64,000 nt of DNA, taken from NCBI GenBank assembly GCA_024500155.1, contig CM044876.1, forward strand, positions 9,243,001 to 9,307,000. Direction: 5' to 3'. Made by a program: the position numbers and the translations under genes. The notes below the pieces were generated by a model. It did not search any database. It was not told the origin of the DNA and saw only the letters and a list, made by a program, of their open reading frames with translations. The DNA comes from Chenopodium formosanum (taxonomy: Eukaryota; Streptophyta; Magnoliopsida; Caryophyllales; Amaranthaceae). Each line of letters begins with the position of its first letter. Position 1 is the first letter of the stretch. Of this stretch, positions 49,772-62,150 are shown one piece after another.

Positions 49772-52513
49772 CTAGAGAGCGAAATTGCAACCCTGGACAT
49801 ACTCATTCTCAGTGTCAACATACTTTGTCCAAAGAGGTTTGAATTGGCCCATGGCAATATCAAGCCATGGCTTCATATTTCCATTGAAGTGCACAACTGC
49901 AGCATTGCGGATCTCATCCCAGCTAATGGCTGGATTATAACCAAGTCCAAGAACATGCCATGATTTGTCAAGTGGCTTGGTTGTCGAATAGAATGTGATC
50001 AGACCTGGGGGAAGGGTCCCAAGTTTCCACAACGTTCGATTTTCATTCTGCATCAATATGAAATTATTGTTGTCAATAAATAGCACAAAATACTCTTGGA
50101 CCAAATTTCAGCAAGCAAGCAAACAAAAAGACTACACTTTTCTAAAAACAACCTTATTAATTAATGAATAAATCCACAAAAGTGCCGCAGTTTTAGAGCA
50201 ATGTCAAGAGGATACAGAGCATAGTTCCTTAAGTCACTCAACTTTGGCAGTATCTAACCTAAGAAAAAGACTCAATGCTATGATTGCTATCTAACTAATT
50301 CAAGATACCCGAAGGAATAGTAACATATTCTATTCATATGACTTCAAATTGCCAGAAATGTTTTTTCTACACCAAGTATCAAACTATGAGCACACAACTG
50401 CATCCACATACAACTCGCCCACACAAAATCATGAGACAAATTGTATGACACAAGTTGTAGAGTGTAGACTTGTACTTCCTAAGTTCCTAACACATCGCTA
50501 AACAATTTAGATATTGTAACTAGGGCTCAAATCACCTCCTAGAGTGCTTACCATAAGAATAACTATTTTGTCTATTTATACATGTGTTACCATCAACCAA
50601 GAGAACAAAAGCTGAAAGAGATAAAGCTTAAGTTTAGATAAAGGCATTTATAACATAATGTCTGCAATCAACAAAGGACTCAATCTTACCATGTTTTGCC
50701 AGTAGTGGTATTGCTCGGTTGAACCTTCCTTTCTCCAAGCATCCAGATCAAAAAAATTCATACCATATGCCCATGCACATGCTTTCGGATTAAACTTCTC
50801 CTTGATCAGGGGATGTGAGAAGTTCATGTATTGAGCATATCTGTGAAATGAACCGAAGCATGTTTCAACTGCTCCATTTACTTTCCCATCCATATCTATC
50901 TCCCATAACCCAGTCAAATCTTTCTGCACAACAATATCATCATCCAAAAATAGAATCCTATGTAACTTAGGATACATCTCAGGCAGATAAAACCTTAAAT
51001 GGTTTAACATGGACAAGTACTTGGGGTTCCTAAACTTCATATTGGTAGTATCCTTCGTGGCATTCTCAATTTTGTTCTCAAAGTAAAATTTCTGCAAGTT
51101 TGCAGACTCAAGCTGCTTAAGAACTGGCACATACGATGAATTTAAGAAAGTATAATCCTCGTATGCCTTCACCTCAATGTGAGCTCCACTATAATCCTTC
51201 ATTTTCATCATAACCTGCATTGCCCCTAGATTCATTCTGTCTGTCACGACATGGAACACATGTTTAGTGGGGTCTTTTGCATTCTTCACTGCCGAATTTA
51301 CCACCACAGAAGCTGCAATAACATTATCCGAAAAAATAGCATAATGATATAAGTTAGGATCCTCCAATGCAGGCATAGGAGCTTTGCCCTCATCAGAATA
51401 CTTCTCTGGCTGTGCAATTCGCTCTTCCATCAACCTCATGGACAAGCAGTGCAAACTTTTAGGTATGGACTTTGCAGCAATCAAGCTTGAAAATGCTCCT
51501 TGCTTCTTCGCCTTGGTTAACTGCTCATTCAACCCGAAAATAGTGTCCTTTAGCTTCTGAATCTTAAGCTGATGATCAAAAGACTCTTTGGCTTCAGCAA
51601 TCAATTGCCTAGTGACCTTGATCCGCTCCTTAACCTCCTTCTCAAATTGGCGCAACTGATACTCATCAATCGAGAGAGCATCGGACTCAAATAGAGCACG
51701 ATAAACAGGCTTACTTAAAAGATCCGTGTAGTTTCGTGAAAGATCAGCAAAGATCCTCAACATCTTAGAGTTCTCAAGTTTAAGCTTCCTGGCATATGAT
51801 GCATATGCCAGGACAAGATTCCGGTGATCATCAGCTTGCTTCTTAATTTGATCAACACGAGGCTTTAACGGATCGGATTTAAGTGCCAACACCGATCTCC
51901 GAGTCGATCCACCACTAATCCACTGAGCATTATAACCCTAATTTCACACAACATAATCAATCAATCAACAAAAACAATTTTTTTTCCAAATCAACAGCGA
52001 AATTACATCCTTCAATGAACTGAACATCAAAACAAATCAATTGCACTCCACAAATTTCATGCCAAACCTTTCGCATTAAATTCACAGCAAATCAATTTAG
52101 CAAAATATGCGATCAAAAACGACGAGCGCTGTAATTATAATTACACATTAAATAGCAACCTAGAACATTAAATTTTATAAAAAAAAAAAAAAAGAAAAAA
52201 AAAGCAAATGAACACGAAAATAAATGAAGCAAAAGCGGCATTAAAATCAACAACAGTACAATTCAGATCGATTAACACTAAAATTAGCAACAAAAAAATG
52301 ATCGATCTCAAAATTTTGATTAAGTTAATTACAAAAAAAAAAAAAAAAATGCAGAAAACAGATCTAAATCAAACTTACAGAAGCAGAAACATCTTGGTAA
52401 TCGGGATTATGAGTGAAGACGAAGGAAGAGAGAGAAAAGAAAAGAGTAAGAGCAACGGCAATCGACGAAGCGAGGAGTTTAAAGGTAATCACCGACACTC
52501 CATGCCTCGCCAT
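49772..52513 (-). CDS. GAUT11: Galacturonosyltransferase, GAUT11-like, GT8 family (552 aa, 3 exons)
   Basis: Minus-strand exons 52513-52379, 51937-50690 and 50047-49772 (TAG) give 1659 nt with GT-AG junctions. It is a Golgi type II membrane glycosyltransferase of family GT8, expected to add galacturonic acid during pectin synthesis. Seen: short N-terminal tail, membrane anchor (about residues 8-34), a coiled stem region with EKEVKERIK and QLKIQKLKDTI, then the catalytic domain with LYHYAIFSDN, HVFHVVTDRMNLGAM, the metal-binding LFLDDDIVVQ (DDD about 377-379), GAVETCFGSFHRY, KWxLGTLPPGLITFY-type block and HFNGNMKPWLDIA. The stem SVLALKSDPLKPR and overall wording match my recollection of Arabidopsis GAUT11 better than GAUT8/9. 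It converges on the G3BP-like gene, 1.9 kb away. Confidence 0.92.
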
Positions 52514-52896
52514 TGTTGAAGCTTCTTCTTCTTGGTAGTTTCCACCTTGTTGTTGAACCCAGATTGTAGAGAGAGAAAGTGAATGAAAAGGTGTTTACAT
52601 TTAGATGAGAAGCAGAGGAGAGACAAAGGAAGGGTTTTTGTGGAGGAGAGAGAAAATGAAAATGGAAAGAAAAAGGGATTGATGGTTTTTCGTCGGTGGT
52701 GGGAAGGGAATGAGCGCGGGGGAAGAATGAAATGAAGAAAAGGGTGGCTTTCTTTGCTAAGTGAGTGAGGGTTGAGTGAAGTGAGTGTTTATTTATTTAT
52801 TTTTTTATTTTTAAAGGTGTTGGATTTGATTGATAGGTTGTTAGATGGCATTTAATAATGGTTTTAGTATAATAATGATGGTTTACGATCTCCATA

Positions 52897-53191
52897 TACT
52901 CTTTTCGTTTCGTAATAATCATCACACTTTGACTTTTGCATTATTTATAGACTTATTTTGACTACAGTTTTTATCAGTATAGCCAAAAACATATACTCAT
53001 ATTACCGTGTAAATTATTTCTTTTTTTTTTGACAGGACCATGTAAATTATTTTAGATTGGTTTTATGTATTTTTTTTATTAGATCGAGTTTTTATACTTC
53101 TTAATAATATATAAATCACAATTATTAATGGTCGAAATTGTGCATTGACATGTGCCAGTTAAAATGTTGCGATTACTATGAAACGAGGGGG
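52897..53191. mobile_element. Degenerate Stowaway-like MITE
   Basis: CTCTTTTCGTTTCGTAATAA near the left and GCGATTACTATGAAACGAGG at the right form inverted ends. Boundaries are approximate. It lies upstream of the GAUT11-like gene. Confidence 0.45.
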
Positions 53192-54209
53192 ATATGTAGT
53201 AGTTCAACTCCATAGAACATACGAAGTACATACAAAAATGAAAGATGTGAACTTCGTTCACGGAATCATAAAAGTACATATAGTTCATGATAAAGAACAT
53301 TAATGCTTACTTCGTTTTACCTCGTAATAGTGACTGGATTATTTACCAAGTATTTTTTGCTAATCTATCACAAGAAAATATTATCAGATTAAAAAGCCGT
53401 TGACTTTAATCGTGTATTTTTACTATATCAAATTTTAATTTTTTACTAATATATAATCATAGATATTATGAAAAATATGAAGTACTCCACATGATTAGTT
53501 TGTGGATTGATAAATGTAATAGTCTAATTGTTAAATTATTAGAGTTACTATATGACTATATGAATATGAAGAAGTATTATTTTAGAGGGAATAATGGGCA
53601 TCATGTTGTTGGCCTAACTAGAGTATAATCGAACAATTGAGGTAGGAAAATGGCATGAGAGAATCAGATATCGGGTAAGAAACGTAACTTGTTAGGCTTC
53701 AATTTTCTATTAAGAGAAGTGGGTAGTTAAATTAAATAAAGTTGATGTTGATTATTGACAGATATGGAGTCATCGATCATGTCTCATGTCATGTGCATTA
53801 CATTTATTTTACGTAGTATTATTGAGTTCACTATATTTCTCTTTTCCAAGTGTTTAATCCTTGTTTTATTAACTTTGACTCTAATTCATGAAGTCAAAAT
53901 TAGGGATTTCGCGTCTTGTACTTTATTACTGTACTCATATAAATTGATTTATTGATGGGAATTCATGGTTTTTAAAGAAGATATGAGATTTTGAGGTAGT
54001 GTTAAATAAAAATCTAAACAGAGGCTTCACAACAAACTGCCAAATGGCAGCAAATGGTCTTCCACAATCAACTGTTATGGATTATACATCTCTCACAATT
54101 CAGAATATAAGTTATGATACCCAAAAGATAGACTAAAAGTTACTTCGTATACAATTGTACGTACATTTTGAAATTGAACATAATTAAATCAAACAAAACA
54201 CCAGACTAA

Positions 54210-54487
54210 GGGTCTGTTCACATTTACTAAATTGAGCTGAACTGAACTGAACTGATTGGAGCTGAACTGAACTAAACTGAACTGATTGGAGCTGAACTGA
54301 ACTGAACTGAAATGAATATTTTATGAGAGAGGGAAATTAGGAGCTGAATTGAACTGAACTGAACTGATTGAAGCTGAATGAATATTTTATGAGAGAGGGA
54401 AATTAGGAGCTGAACTGAACTGATTGAAGCTGAACTAAACTGAACTGATTGGAGCTGAACTGAACTGAAGTGAATGTGAACATGCCC
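54210..54487. mobile_element. Tourist/Harbinger-like MITE with CTGAACTGAA repeats (copy 1)
   Basis: Begins GGGTCTGTTCACATTTACT, ends in a near inverted copy (minus strand GGGCATGTTCACATTCAC), and is flanked by TAA on both sides. The interior is repeated GAGCTGAACTGAACTGATT with two copies of a TGAATATTTTATGAGAGAGG segment. Confidence 0.8.
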
Positions 54488-54565
54488 TAATCTACTTATC
54501 TATATGCAAATCTTCGATGAGTTTGTGATTGGCAACTGATAATACCAGTCCACAAACAACTCATG

Positions 54566-54566
<1 letters not shown>

Positions 54567-54594
<28 letters not shown>
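54567..54594. repeat. (CA)n microsatellite
   Basis: About fourteen CA units upstream of the LINE fragment. Confidence 0.9.
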
Positions 54595-54597
<3 letters not shown>

Positions 54598-54599
54598 CA

Positions 54600-54640
54600 A
54601 AAAAAAGGCTCGCTTCTAGCCAATAAGTGAGCCTTTTTTG
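54600..54640. repeat. Short A/T-tailed hairpin
   Basis: AAAAAAGGCTCGCTT and AAGTGAGCCTTTTTT form a 15-bp stem with one mismatch around CTAGCCAAT. It abuts the 5' edge of the LINE fragment. Confidence 0.6.
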
Positions 54641-55430
54641 TTCGTCGAGATCAGCCATTCACTGAATGGTTTGTAGACCAAGTGTTATCTTTGCGACAAA
54701 CTAAGTCTTTGGAGCTTTTAATGAGTTTGGTTTCTTTTTTATGGGCCATTAGGATCGCTCGTAATCATAAGGTTTTCCGACAAGCTGTGCTTTCTCCTGC
54801 TCTTGTTCTTCACATTATGCAGGACTGGGTCTCACGAAGCCTCGCAGTTCAGCATTTTAAAGTTTCAACTCTCTTGACCAGTGCAGGTGGCTGTCCTAGA
54901 TCTAGATCCTCCTTTTCGTCCTGCTGTCTCCACGGTCCTTCCGGGTCTACATATGATATTTGCCTGGTGTTTGATGGAGCTTTTACATCACATGATAGCT
55001 CTGCAGGTGCTGGTTGGATTTTTCGTGACCCAGGTTCGGATATGGTATTTGGTGGTGGTTCCAGAGCTTTCCTTTCTTCCTCTGCTTTACACTCAGAATT
55101 ACAGGCTTGTCTATGGGCTCTCAAGGCTGCTGATCGTTATGGTTTCAGGCGCTTGTTGATGATCTACACTAACTGCTCGACTTATTTTCTTTTCTTCAAG
55201 ATAAAGGAGGTCGAGATATTTCTTGCATCTGGTTGATTCAGGACATTAGGGATATCCTTCTTAGGTTCTCAGCTTGTGAACTTCGGAAGGTTCCTCGTCA
55301 GTGGGTGGCTCCGGCTCATTGGTTGGCTATTCAAGCTCGCCGTCGTCATTTTTTGTTATGGTCCTTTTAGTTCTTTTCTATTGTTCTTTTATAGTTCGTC
55401 TTGTCAAAAAAAAAAAAAAAAAAAAAAAAA
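54640..55430 (+). pseudogene. 5'-truncated LINE: RNase H domain remnant with poly(A) tail
   Basis: A frame from about 54649 encodes DQPFTEWFVDQVLSLRQ and FLWAIRIARNHKVF, typical of the region before the RNase H domain in plant LINE open reading frame 2, then the RNase H-like domain itself: CLVFDGAF (first catalytic D), GAGWIFRDP, HSELQACLWALKAA (E). The third catalytic site reads MIYTNCS, N in place of D. At about 55180 the frame shifts and the domain continues in another frame (DIRDILLRFSACELRKVPR, WLAIQARRRHF), ending at a stop before a 25-nt poly(A) at 55406-55430. No endonuclease or reverse transcriptase is present. A target duplication was not found. Dead fragment. Confidence 0.8.
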
Positions 55431-56267
55431 CAACCTTCTAGTTCTACGTCATTTTCTGGTGTTGATGGTCGTGGCCCTAAATATTTTTCCCCTTCGTAGA
55501 ATAGCGGTTGTCAAAATGAACAAAAGTTTCACCCACATTTTTTCAATTCATAAAACGGATTCCTGATCAGTAGTATTCCATTTTGGCCATTATTACCGTT
55601 TTAAGATAAAAGAAATGCTTATGTATTAGCTCATGAAAACCAAAAGGAGGTGATTTCAGTAAAGCCATCATGAGAAGCAAATATTAGGCGCATGGTCATG
55701 CTCCAAAGAATTTATTATGGCTAAGGAAGTTTGAACATAGTTACATCCAATAATATTAAAAAGAAGTTGAACGAATATATCACTAACGAACAATGGACGA
55801 GATGACATCCAAAAGACTACGACCATTTGTCTAGTTATGAAGACAATTGGAATATTTAATTCAAATATTCCCAAATATCTAAAATTCCTAAATCTATTCA
55901 TAGTATCTCACGTATATCTTTTCACAATAATATCTCATATGATATTATTATCATAATATCATATCACAATATATATTCCCATCTCAATAATAACAATTAC
56001 TCATCATCACCAAGTATATATGGATTTGAATATGAACTTGATGGAGGTATTTTCTGTTAAATAGATTTAGAATTGCACTAAGAATCGATCACAGAATCCC
56101 TTAAATCAAGAGGGAACCTCTAACCACTTAAAATATCCCTCACTCTAAGAAACCAAAAAGTTCAACATAGACCTTATCATGGATTAGAAGTCTAGAATCA
56201 TAGTCTTGTAAAAGTGTAATAATTTTATGGACAATGGTTAATAATAGTATTGTAATATCTTATCTAA

Positions 56268-56539
56268 GGGCCTGTTCATATTTACTTAATTTCAGTTCAG
56301 TTCAGCTCCAATTAGTTCAGTTCAGTTCCAATTAGTTCAGTTCAGCTCCAATTAGTTCAGTTTAGTTCAACTCCAATCAGTTCAGTTCAGTTCAATTCAG
56401 CTTCAATTAGTTCAGTTCAGTTCAGTTCAGCTCCTAATTTCCTTCTCTCATAAAATATTCATTTCAGCTTAGTTCAGTTTAGTTCAGCTCCAATCAGTTC
56501 TGTTAAGTTCAGCTCAGTTCAGTAAATGTGAACAGGCCC
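56268..56539. mobile_element. Tourist/Harbinger-like MITE with TTCAGTTCAG repeats (copy 2, inverted)
   Basis: Same family as 54210-54487 in the opposite orientation: GGGCCTGTTCATATTTACT at the left, AGTAAATGTGAACAGGCCC at the right, interior TTCAGTTCAGCTCCAATTAG units and CTCATAAAATATTCATTTC. The left flank is TAA; the right flank is AAC, so the target duplication is not clean. Confidence 0.75.
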
Positions 56540-57321
56540 AACTTGATTGTTGATCAAATTGGATAATACAAAATTTAATCCAATAAAATTTATAACTACA
56601 AGATAAAGCTAAGGTGAACGAACAGGAAGTTCTATCTATGTGATAATATATTATAGATAACTGAGGGTTCGTTTGACATCATTATGGTTTTCTATTTTTT
56701 GGTTTTTTATATTTCAAAATCATATGATATATGTCATATAATAAATAAAAAAAGTCAAATTTATTAAAATTATGATAATTTTGAAAATTGGCAACAAAAA
56801 AGTGAAAACACCTTTTTCTTGTTTCCTGTTTTTGGTTTTTTGTTTTCAAAAAAACAGAAAACTAAAAACGAAAAACAATGCCAAACAAGCCCTGAATTAT
56901 TAACATATGTAAATAGCATAGTGATTAGTGGAACACAATATACTATTACCCAAAAAAAAACAAATTCTATTAACAATATACGAAGTACATTCCCAATTAA
57001 TATAAACCAGTTTCCATTTAAAAAAGTTTTAATCACTAAAATTAAACCATACGTATAAAAAAAATTAGTACTAGATATAATAATTACTTTCTTAAATTAA
57101 ATTAAAAATTTATTTGATACTATAATAATTACTTTCTTAAATTGGTTAAAAGGCTTTTATTGGATTAATTATCAATTAATTGTGGTACAAGAAATTGAAA
57201 ACTATAGTATATTGTCATTGTACATTGAAGATAATTTATCAAAATAAATTTATGGATATACATACATCAACCAAATCCTAAATCAAAACGGATTAGGATT
57301 GAATATTACTTAATTGGTTGT

Positions 57322-57329
57322 TATAAATA
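57322..57329 (+). promoter_or_regulatory. TATA box of the fructokinase gene
   Basis: TATAAATA, 107 bp upstream of the A preceding the leader end and about 114 bp before the fructokinase ATG, followed by a C/T/A-rich leader. Position and sequence fit a plant core promoter; the start site itself is not visible. Confidence 0.6.
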
Positions 57330-57435
57330 CCCCTCCATATATTCATCAATCCTCACCCTAATCTTCAATTCTCTCTTTTAGCCTAAAACTATCATAGCCA
57401 AACTTCTAGATTAACTCATCATTCATTGTTAAACA

Positions 57436-59308
57436 ATGGCAAAAACACCTTCAATCGTGTCGTTCGGGGAGATGTTGATCGACTTTGTACCGGATGAAGC
57501 CGGTGTTTCGTTGGGTGAATCTCGTGGATTCATCAAGGCTCCTGGTGGTGCACCCGCTAACGTTGCATGTGCCATCACTAAGCTTGGTGGTACCTCGGCC
57601 TTTGTAGGAAAGGTAATATGATTCCATCACCCTTTTACATACCTTCGATTATTAAAATACTCGTAAATTTTTTGCAACTTAATTTATTAGCGATAGCATG
57701 ATTATTCCGAATTGAATTTGATAATTGTTAGTAATAATTATCTTGCAAATATTTGATGTTATAAACTTCAAACTATAAATTTATCGACCATTAATTTAAT
57801 ATTATTCTATCTTAAATTCTTAATAAAATTATTTGCAGTATTGGATCAGAGAACAATAAATCTTTTTATTTGTTTTTAAATAAATCAAGAATGTAAATAG
57901 ATTATTGTTATGGTTAACCTAATTTTTCTTGTTTTGATGTTTTAAATTAAGGCTCAATTTAAGATTACTATAACTATTTAATTAATTGACTATATGTTTC
58001 TAAAATTTGTTTGATTTGCTTTTTCAATGAAAAACCCTAATTGTACGTGTACTAGTATCTCCTAAGTGTTAAATTCACTTGATTCGTGAAAATTTCTAAT
58101 AAATTGATTTCATGTTTCATCTATGTAATTGTGTTATAGGTTGGGGATGACGAGTTTGGTAAGATGCTCGTGGACATACTCGATAAGAACGGTGTAAACA
58201 CCGAAGGAGTGTGTTTCGACAAGGTTGCTAGGACTGCCCTAGCATTTGTTACATTAAAGAAAAACGGTGAAAGGGAATTCATGTTTTACAGGAACCCTAG
58301 TGCAGATATGCTCTTAGAATCATCGGAGTTACCTCTTGACCTAATCAAGCAAGCCAAAGTGTTTCACTATGGCTCGATTAGCTTGATCACTGAGCCTTGT
58401 AGGTCAGCTCATATCGCGGCTATGAAAACTGCTAAAGAGGCCGGGGTTCTCCTTTCGTATGACCCTAATTTGAGAGTACTTCTTTGGCCTTCTTCTGAGG
58501 CTGCTAAGGAGGGTATTATGAGTATTTGGAAAGAGGCCGATATCATTAAGGTTCGTTTGTGCTCTTTAATAATAAACTTAATTCTAATTGAAGTGTTAAC
58601 TAATGTTTTGATTGTTATAATTAAAATCTAAATTGTTTTGTTTGAAATAGGTGAGTGATGAAGAGGTCGAATTCTTAACTGGTGGAGATGCTAGTGATGA
58701 CGAAGTGGTGAACAAATTGTGGTTCGATGGCCTCAAGCTCCTCCTCGTTACATACGGAGAGAAGGGTTGTAGATACTACACCAAGGTTAGTTATACTTGT
58801 TTATATGTTATGCTCTTGCATAAATCAAAGTATAAAACTTTTGGAACAGAAAGTTGATTATTGGATGAAATTTGAACAATTTGCAGGATTTTAAAGGATC
58901 ATTGAAGGGTTATTCAGTAAACACGGTTGATACAACAGGAGCAGGAGATGCATTTGTTGGTTCTTTTCTCTATTCGCTTGCTAAGGATTCTTCGATTTTG
59001 AAGGTAACATTAGCAATTTTCAATCCTCAGTTTTTAATTAATCCTCGATTTTTCATATATTAACAAATATGATGAATTTAAAGTTCTCTAATTAACATAA
59101 TTTTGCCTTTTTGTTTAGATCTTTTGGTTCTATTTTTATGTTGTGGATTAATTAATTTTATAACAATATCGAACAGGATGAAGTTAAGCTAAATGAAGCA
59201 TTAACCTTGGCGAACGCTTGTGGAGCTCTATGCACAACCCAGAAGGGTGCCATCCCCGGGCTCCCAAGTTTACCTGCTGCACTTGAGCTGATCAAACAAG
59301 GAAATTGA
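57436..59308 (+). CDS. Fructokinase, PfkB family (323 aa, 5 exons)
   Basis: Exons 57436-57612, 58140-58550, 58651-58785, 58887-59003 and 59177-59308 (TGA) join, all in phase 0, to 972 nt. The enzyme phosphorylates fructose to fructose 6-phosphate with ATP. Evidence: FGEMLIDFVPDEAGVSLGE at the N-terminus, the PfkB signature PGGAPANVA (36-44), YRNPSADMLL, SYDPNLRVLLWPS, and the second PfkB signature DTTGAGDAFVG with the catalytic aspartate in GAGD (about 262). Length and absence of a transit peptide fit cytosolic plant fructokinases. A TATAAATA box at 57322 lies 114 bp before the ATG. Confidence 0.95.
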
Positions 59309-60271
59309 TCGAAATTTTATTTTAAATAATAATTTGCTCATGAATAAGACTAGTTTTAGTTTTTTGTTTAAGTTCGAACAATAGTGTTTTATGTTTTGAA
59401 AGGCTAACAATGAAGATCCTTTCTATGCTTATATATTTATCGCATTTGTCTTTTACACAATTTCTCATGATTTTAATCTCTAATTTAAGAGTTTATAAAC
59501 TATCGAGTAACTTGTGCAGAAGAAAATCACGAAAACCTATACTTTGTACTACGTACATCGTACTAGGCTAGATCAAGTTACCTTGGCTGAATAATTCTTG
59601 GTACCACAACTTATACAGTATGTTGCATAAGCTTGCAACTGCAAAATCGATTATCAATGTGTATGTTTCCTGATCAAAGCATGTGTACGTTTCCTGATCA
59701 AAGTTTCAAAGTAGGCTTTTTTCAGATGAAAATCAAGGGGACATCATAATTTATCTGATGTATGATTACCTTTGTCATATCAAAGGGGAAACACAATCCA
59801 TAATTTACCTTTACAATCAAGTATTTTACTCCGTATTTGGGTAAGGAGAGTTTTCTTACAATAAAGATCGATGGAGATCTTACTCGTATGTGGTGAGAAT
59901 TGAACCCCTAGAGATGGAAGGAGGGCCAATGCCATACGAACTTTTATTGATAGCAAAGCAATAGTCTGGTTAACCAAAAAAGAGAAGCAATAATCTAATG
60001 CAGAAACATCCTCAAGAGTAATAAGCAACCCAAAATCTAGTGGATTTAGTGTACAATCCTTAATGAATGATTTTACAGACCTTAACATGATGTACAAACC
60101 TTATTCACAAGAACAAAACATATTTACTCACTTTTTTTTTTAGTGGATGATTTTATTAATTTCGCAAATTAACACATTTATTTACTACTTTGTATACATT
60201 ACCAAATTAACCAATAATCATACAAAGAAATATAAAAACATTAAAACAAAAAATTCCCAAAAAAAATAAAA
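59309..60271. other. Convergent intergenic region
   Basis: Between the fructokinase and the minus-strand membrane-protein gene. A short duplication of CGTTTCCTGATCAAAG lies near 59670-59702. No gene. Confidence 0.55.
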
Positions 60272-61399
60272 TTACTTGTACCCTTTTTTCCCTTGCTTTC
60301 TAACATGATTTTGCAAAAATCCAATCCCCTTAAAAGCCTTAGAAAATTTCATCCCCATACTTAGATTCATCTTCCCAGCAGACAACTTCAAAGCTTGTAA
60401 ACAACAAAATTTACCATTATCTTCATAATAATCATCTTCATCTTCATTAATCATCATTAAATCCTCCATTTTTTCTTCCTTCTTCTTTCCTTTTTTAGTA
60501 ACCTCTTCAACCTTATTTGGCTTTTTATTCTTGTTTAACAACTCTGTTTCATAAGTTTCCCATAACAAATCCATACCTTCTTCACCTCCTCCGCCATTAA
60601 TAGGTGCTTGATTATTGCTCCCATTATGCCTTTCTTCAAAAATCTTACATGCCAAAGTTCTCCTCCATTCTTTTTCTTTCCTCATTGACCCAAAACTCCC
60701 CATATAAGGTTGCCCACCAAGTGTTTGTGAAAATGTCTCAGTGAATTTTTTCTCATCATCAACCTTAAATGACCTGCTTTTTGGTGTTTTAATTGCCTCG
60801 GATCCTATTTTTGACTCGACTTTTTTCAATTCTTCTTCTTTTTTAATCTTTTTGGGGGTTGTGCCAACTTTTTCTTTCTCCATAGTCAAACTTTCACACA
60901 AATCCCCTGTTCCTTTTCCCACAATTGAAGCATTTTCCTCGAAAAATTCAACTGGGTATTCTTGAATCTTTTCAATTTTTTCTGGAGTTTGTTGAATTTG
61001 TTCAATCTCAACTGGGTTTTGTTCAATTGTGGGAATATCGAAGACAACCTTGTAAACTTCAAACTCTTCAATGTGGGTTGAATTCTCATCTTCATCCTCT
61101 GAATTTGGCCGTAAATTCTCTGAAATTGAATTGTAAGCTGTAAGAAGTAAACCCTCTTTGGAATTGATGATGGATTTGAGTGGAATAATAGTAGTGAAGA
61201 GTGAGAGAAGAAGAAGAGAAGTGGTGAAAAACAGAGGAGAGAGAAAAGATAGGAGCTTGAAAAGGTAAGGGGAGAAGAAGATTAAGTAAGAGAAATAGAG
61301 TGGATGAGATAGAATAAAAGAGCAAAAATTAGTGAATTTAGAAGAATTCTTCTTGGTTTTTGTGGTAGATTTGGTGTTTTGAAAGCAAAGTTCTGTCAT
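60272..61399 (-). CDS. Plant-specific membrane protein of unknown function (375 aa, single exon)
   Basis: Uninterrupted frame of 375 codons. The N-terminal 80 residues hold two hydrophobic segments (about 27-47 and 49-73, rich in F, L and S), then a long acidic and glutamate/glutamine-rich middle with lysine clusters (about 95-215), and a conserved-looking C-terminal part: QTLGGQPYMGSFGSMRKEKE, RTLACKIFEERH, GMDLLWETYE, DNGKFCCLQALKLSAGKMN and a basic GFLQNHVRKQGKKGYK end. The WETYE and CCLQALKLS.GKM blocks resemble an uncharacterised plant family, but I cannot assign a function. Base composition (poly-K/E codons, T-rich on the plus strand) is low complexity in the middle. The start is the first ATG; a GA/TC-rich leader precedes it. 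Confidence 0.75.
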   Translation of the reverse strand: MTELCFQNTKSTTKTKKNSSKFTNFCSFILSHPLYFSYLIFFSPYLFKLLSFLSPLFFTTSLLLLSLFTTIIPLKSIINSKEGLLLTAYNSISENLRPNSEDEDENSTHIEEFEVYKVVFDIPTIEQNPVEIEQIQQTPEKIEKIQEYPVEFFEENASIVGKGTGDLCESLTMEKEKVGTTPKKIKKEEELKKVESKIGSEAIKTPKSRSFKVDDEKKFTETFSQTLGGQPYMGSFGSMRKEKEWRRTLACKIFEERHNGSNNQAPINGGGGEEGMDLLWETYETELLNKNKKPNKVEEVTKKGKKKEEKMEDLMMINEDEDDYYEDNGKFCCLQALKLSAGKMNLSMGMKFSKAFKGIGFLQNHVRKQGKKGYK

Positions 61400-61835
61400 T
61401 GTTGTTGAATTTGGAGAATGTTTGAAAAACAGAGGAGTTGAAGAATATGGTGAAAATGAAGGTTTTTGGGATTGATTTGTTTGTTTAATTGTGAATGTGT
61501 TTTGATGGTTTGGTCATTGAGAGGAGAAGAAGAAGATGATGGGAGTTGAAAGAGAAGTGAGAATTGTTGGCGTGAATAAAGGAGAGGGAGTGGAGAGAGA
61601 GTGAAGCTAACTAACTGATTGGAAAAAGTGGATGATTGTTATACTCAGTCATAGTGGATTACTTTATCCATTATTATAAACCAGTAACATATACGAGTAT
61701 GCTTTTACTTTGTGCACTATTTATATACGAGTATTGGCGTACTTCGTATAAAATGTTGTTGGATTACGAACATATACTTAAGTAACTTAACCGAAGTAAT
61801 ACACTTATTAAAGTATAGTGGCAAGTAGATTAGTA

Positions 61836-62150
61836 CTCCCTCCGTCCCTTTATTATATGTCTGTATTTCTTTTTGTGGTGATCAAAATTAAATGTCTGTT
61901 TCTATTTATAGGTTGTACATTTTGCCAATATTATTCTTGTTTTGATGATTTGTCATTATTTTTTTTTTTTTTTTGTACTTTATCCAATACTTTCTCTCTC
62001 CTAATTCTCAACCACATTTTTCTTTCTCTCTATCTCTTTCTAACCCCACATGCATATTTGTACTCCCAATTTTTAGTTTTAAGAAATCTTTAACTTTCTT
62101 AATTCCTGCGCAAAATGAGAAATATGCATGTAATAAATGGACGGAGGGAG
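61836..62150. mobile_element. Stowaway MITE upstream of the unknown membrane-protein gene
   Basis: CTCCCTCCGTCCCTTTATTA at the left and TAATAAATGGACGGAGGGAG at the right, flanked by TA. The element lies 0.44 kb beyond the ATG at 61399, so it may sit in the distal promoter. Confidence 0.8.

Noticed and set aside
54676..55236. Frame of 184 codons as a host gene
   Set aside because: The RNase H-type content, frameshift and poly(A) tail mark it as a LINE remnant.
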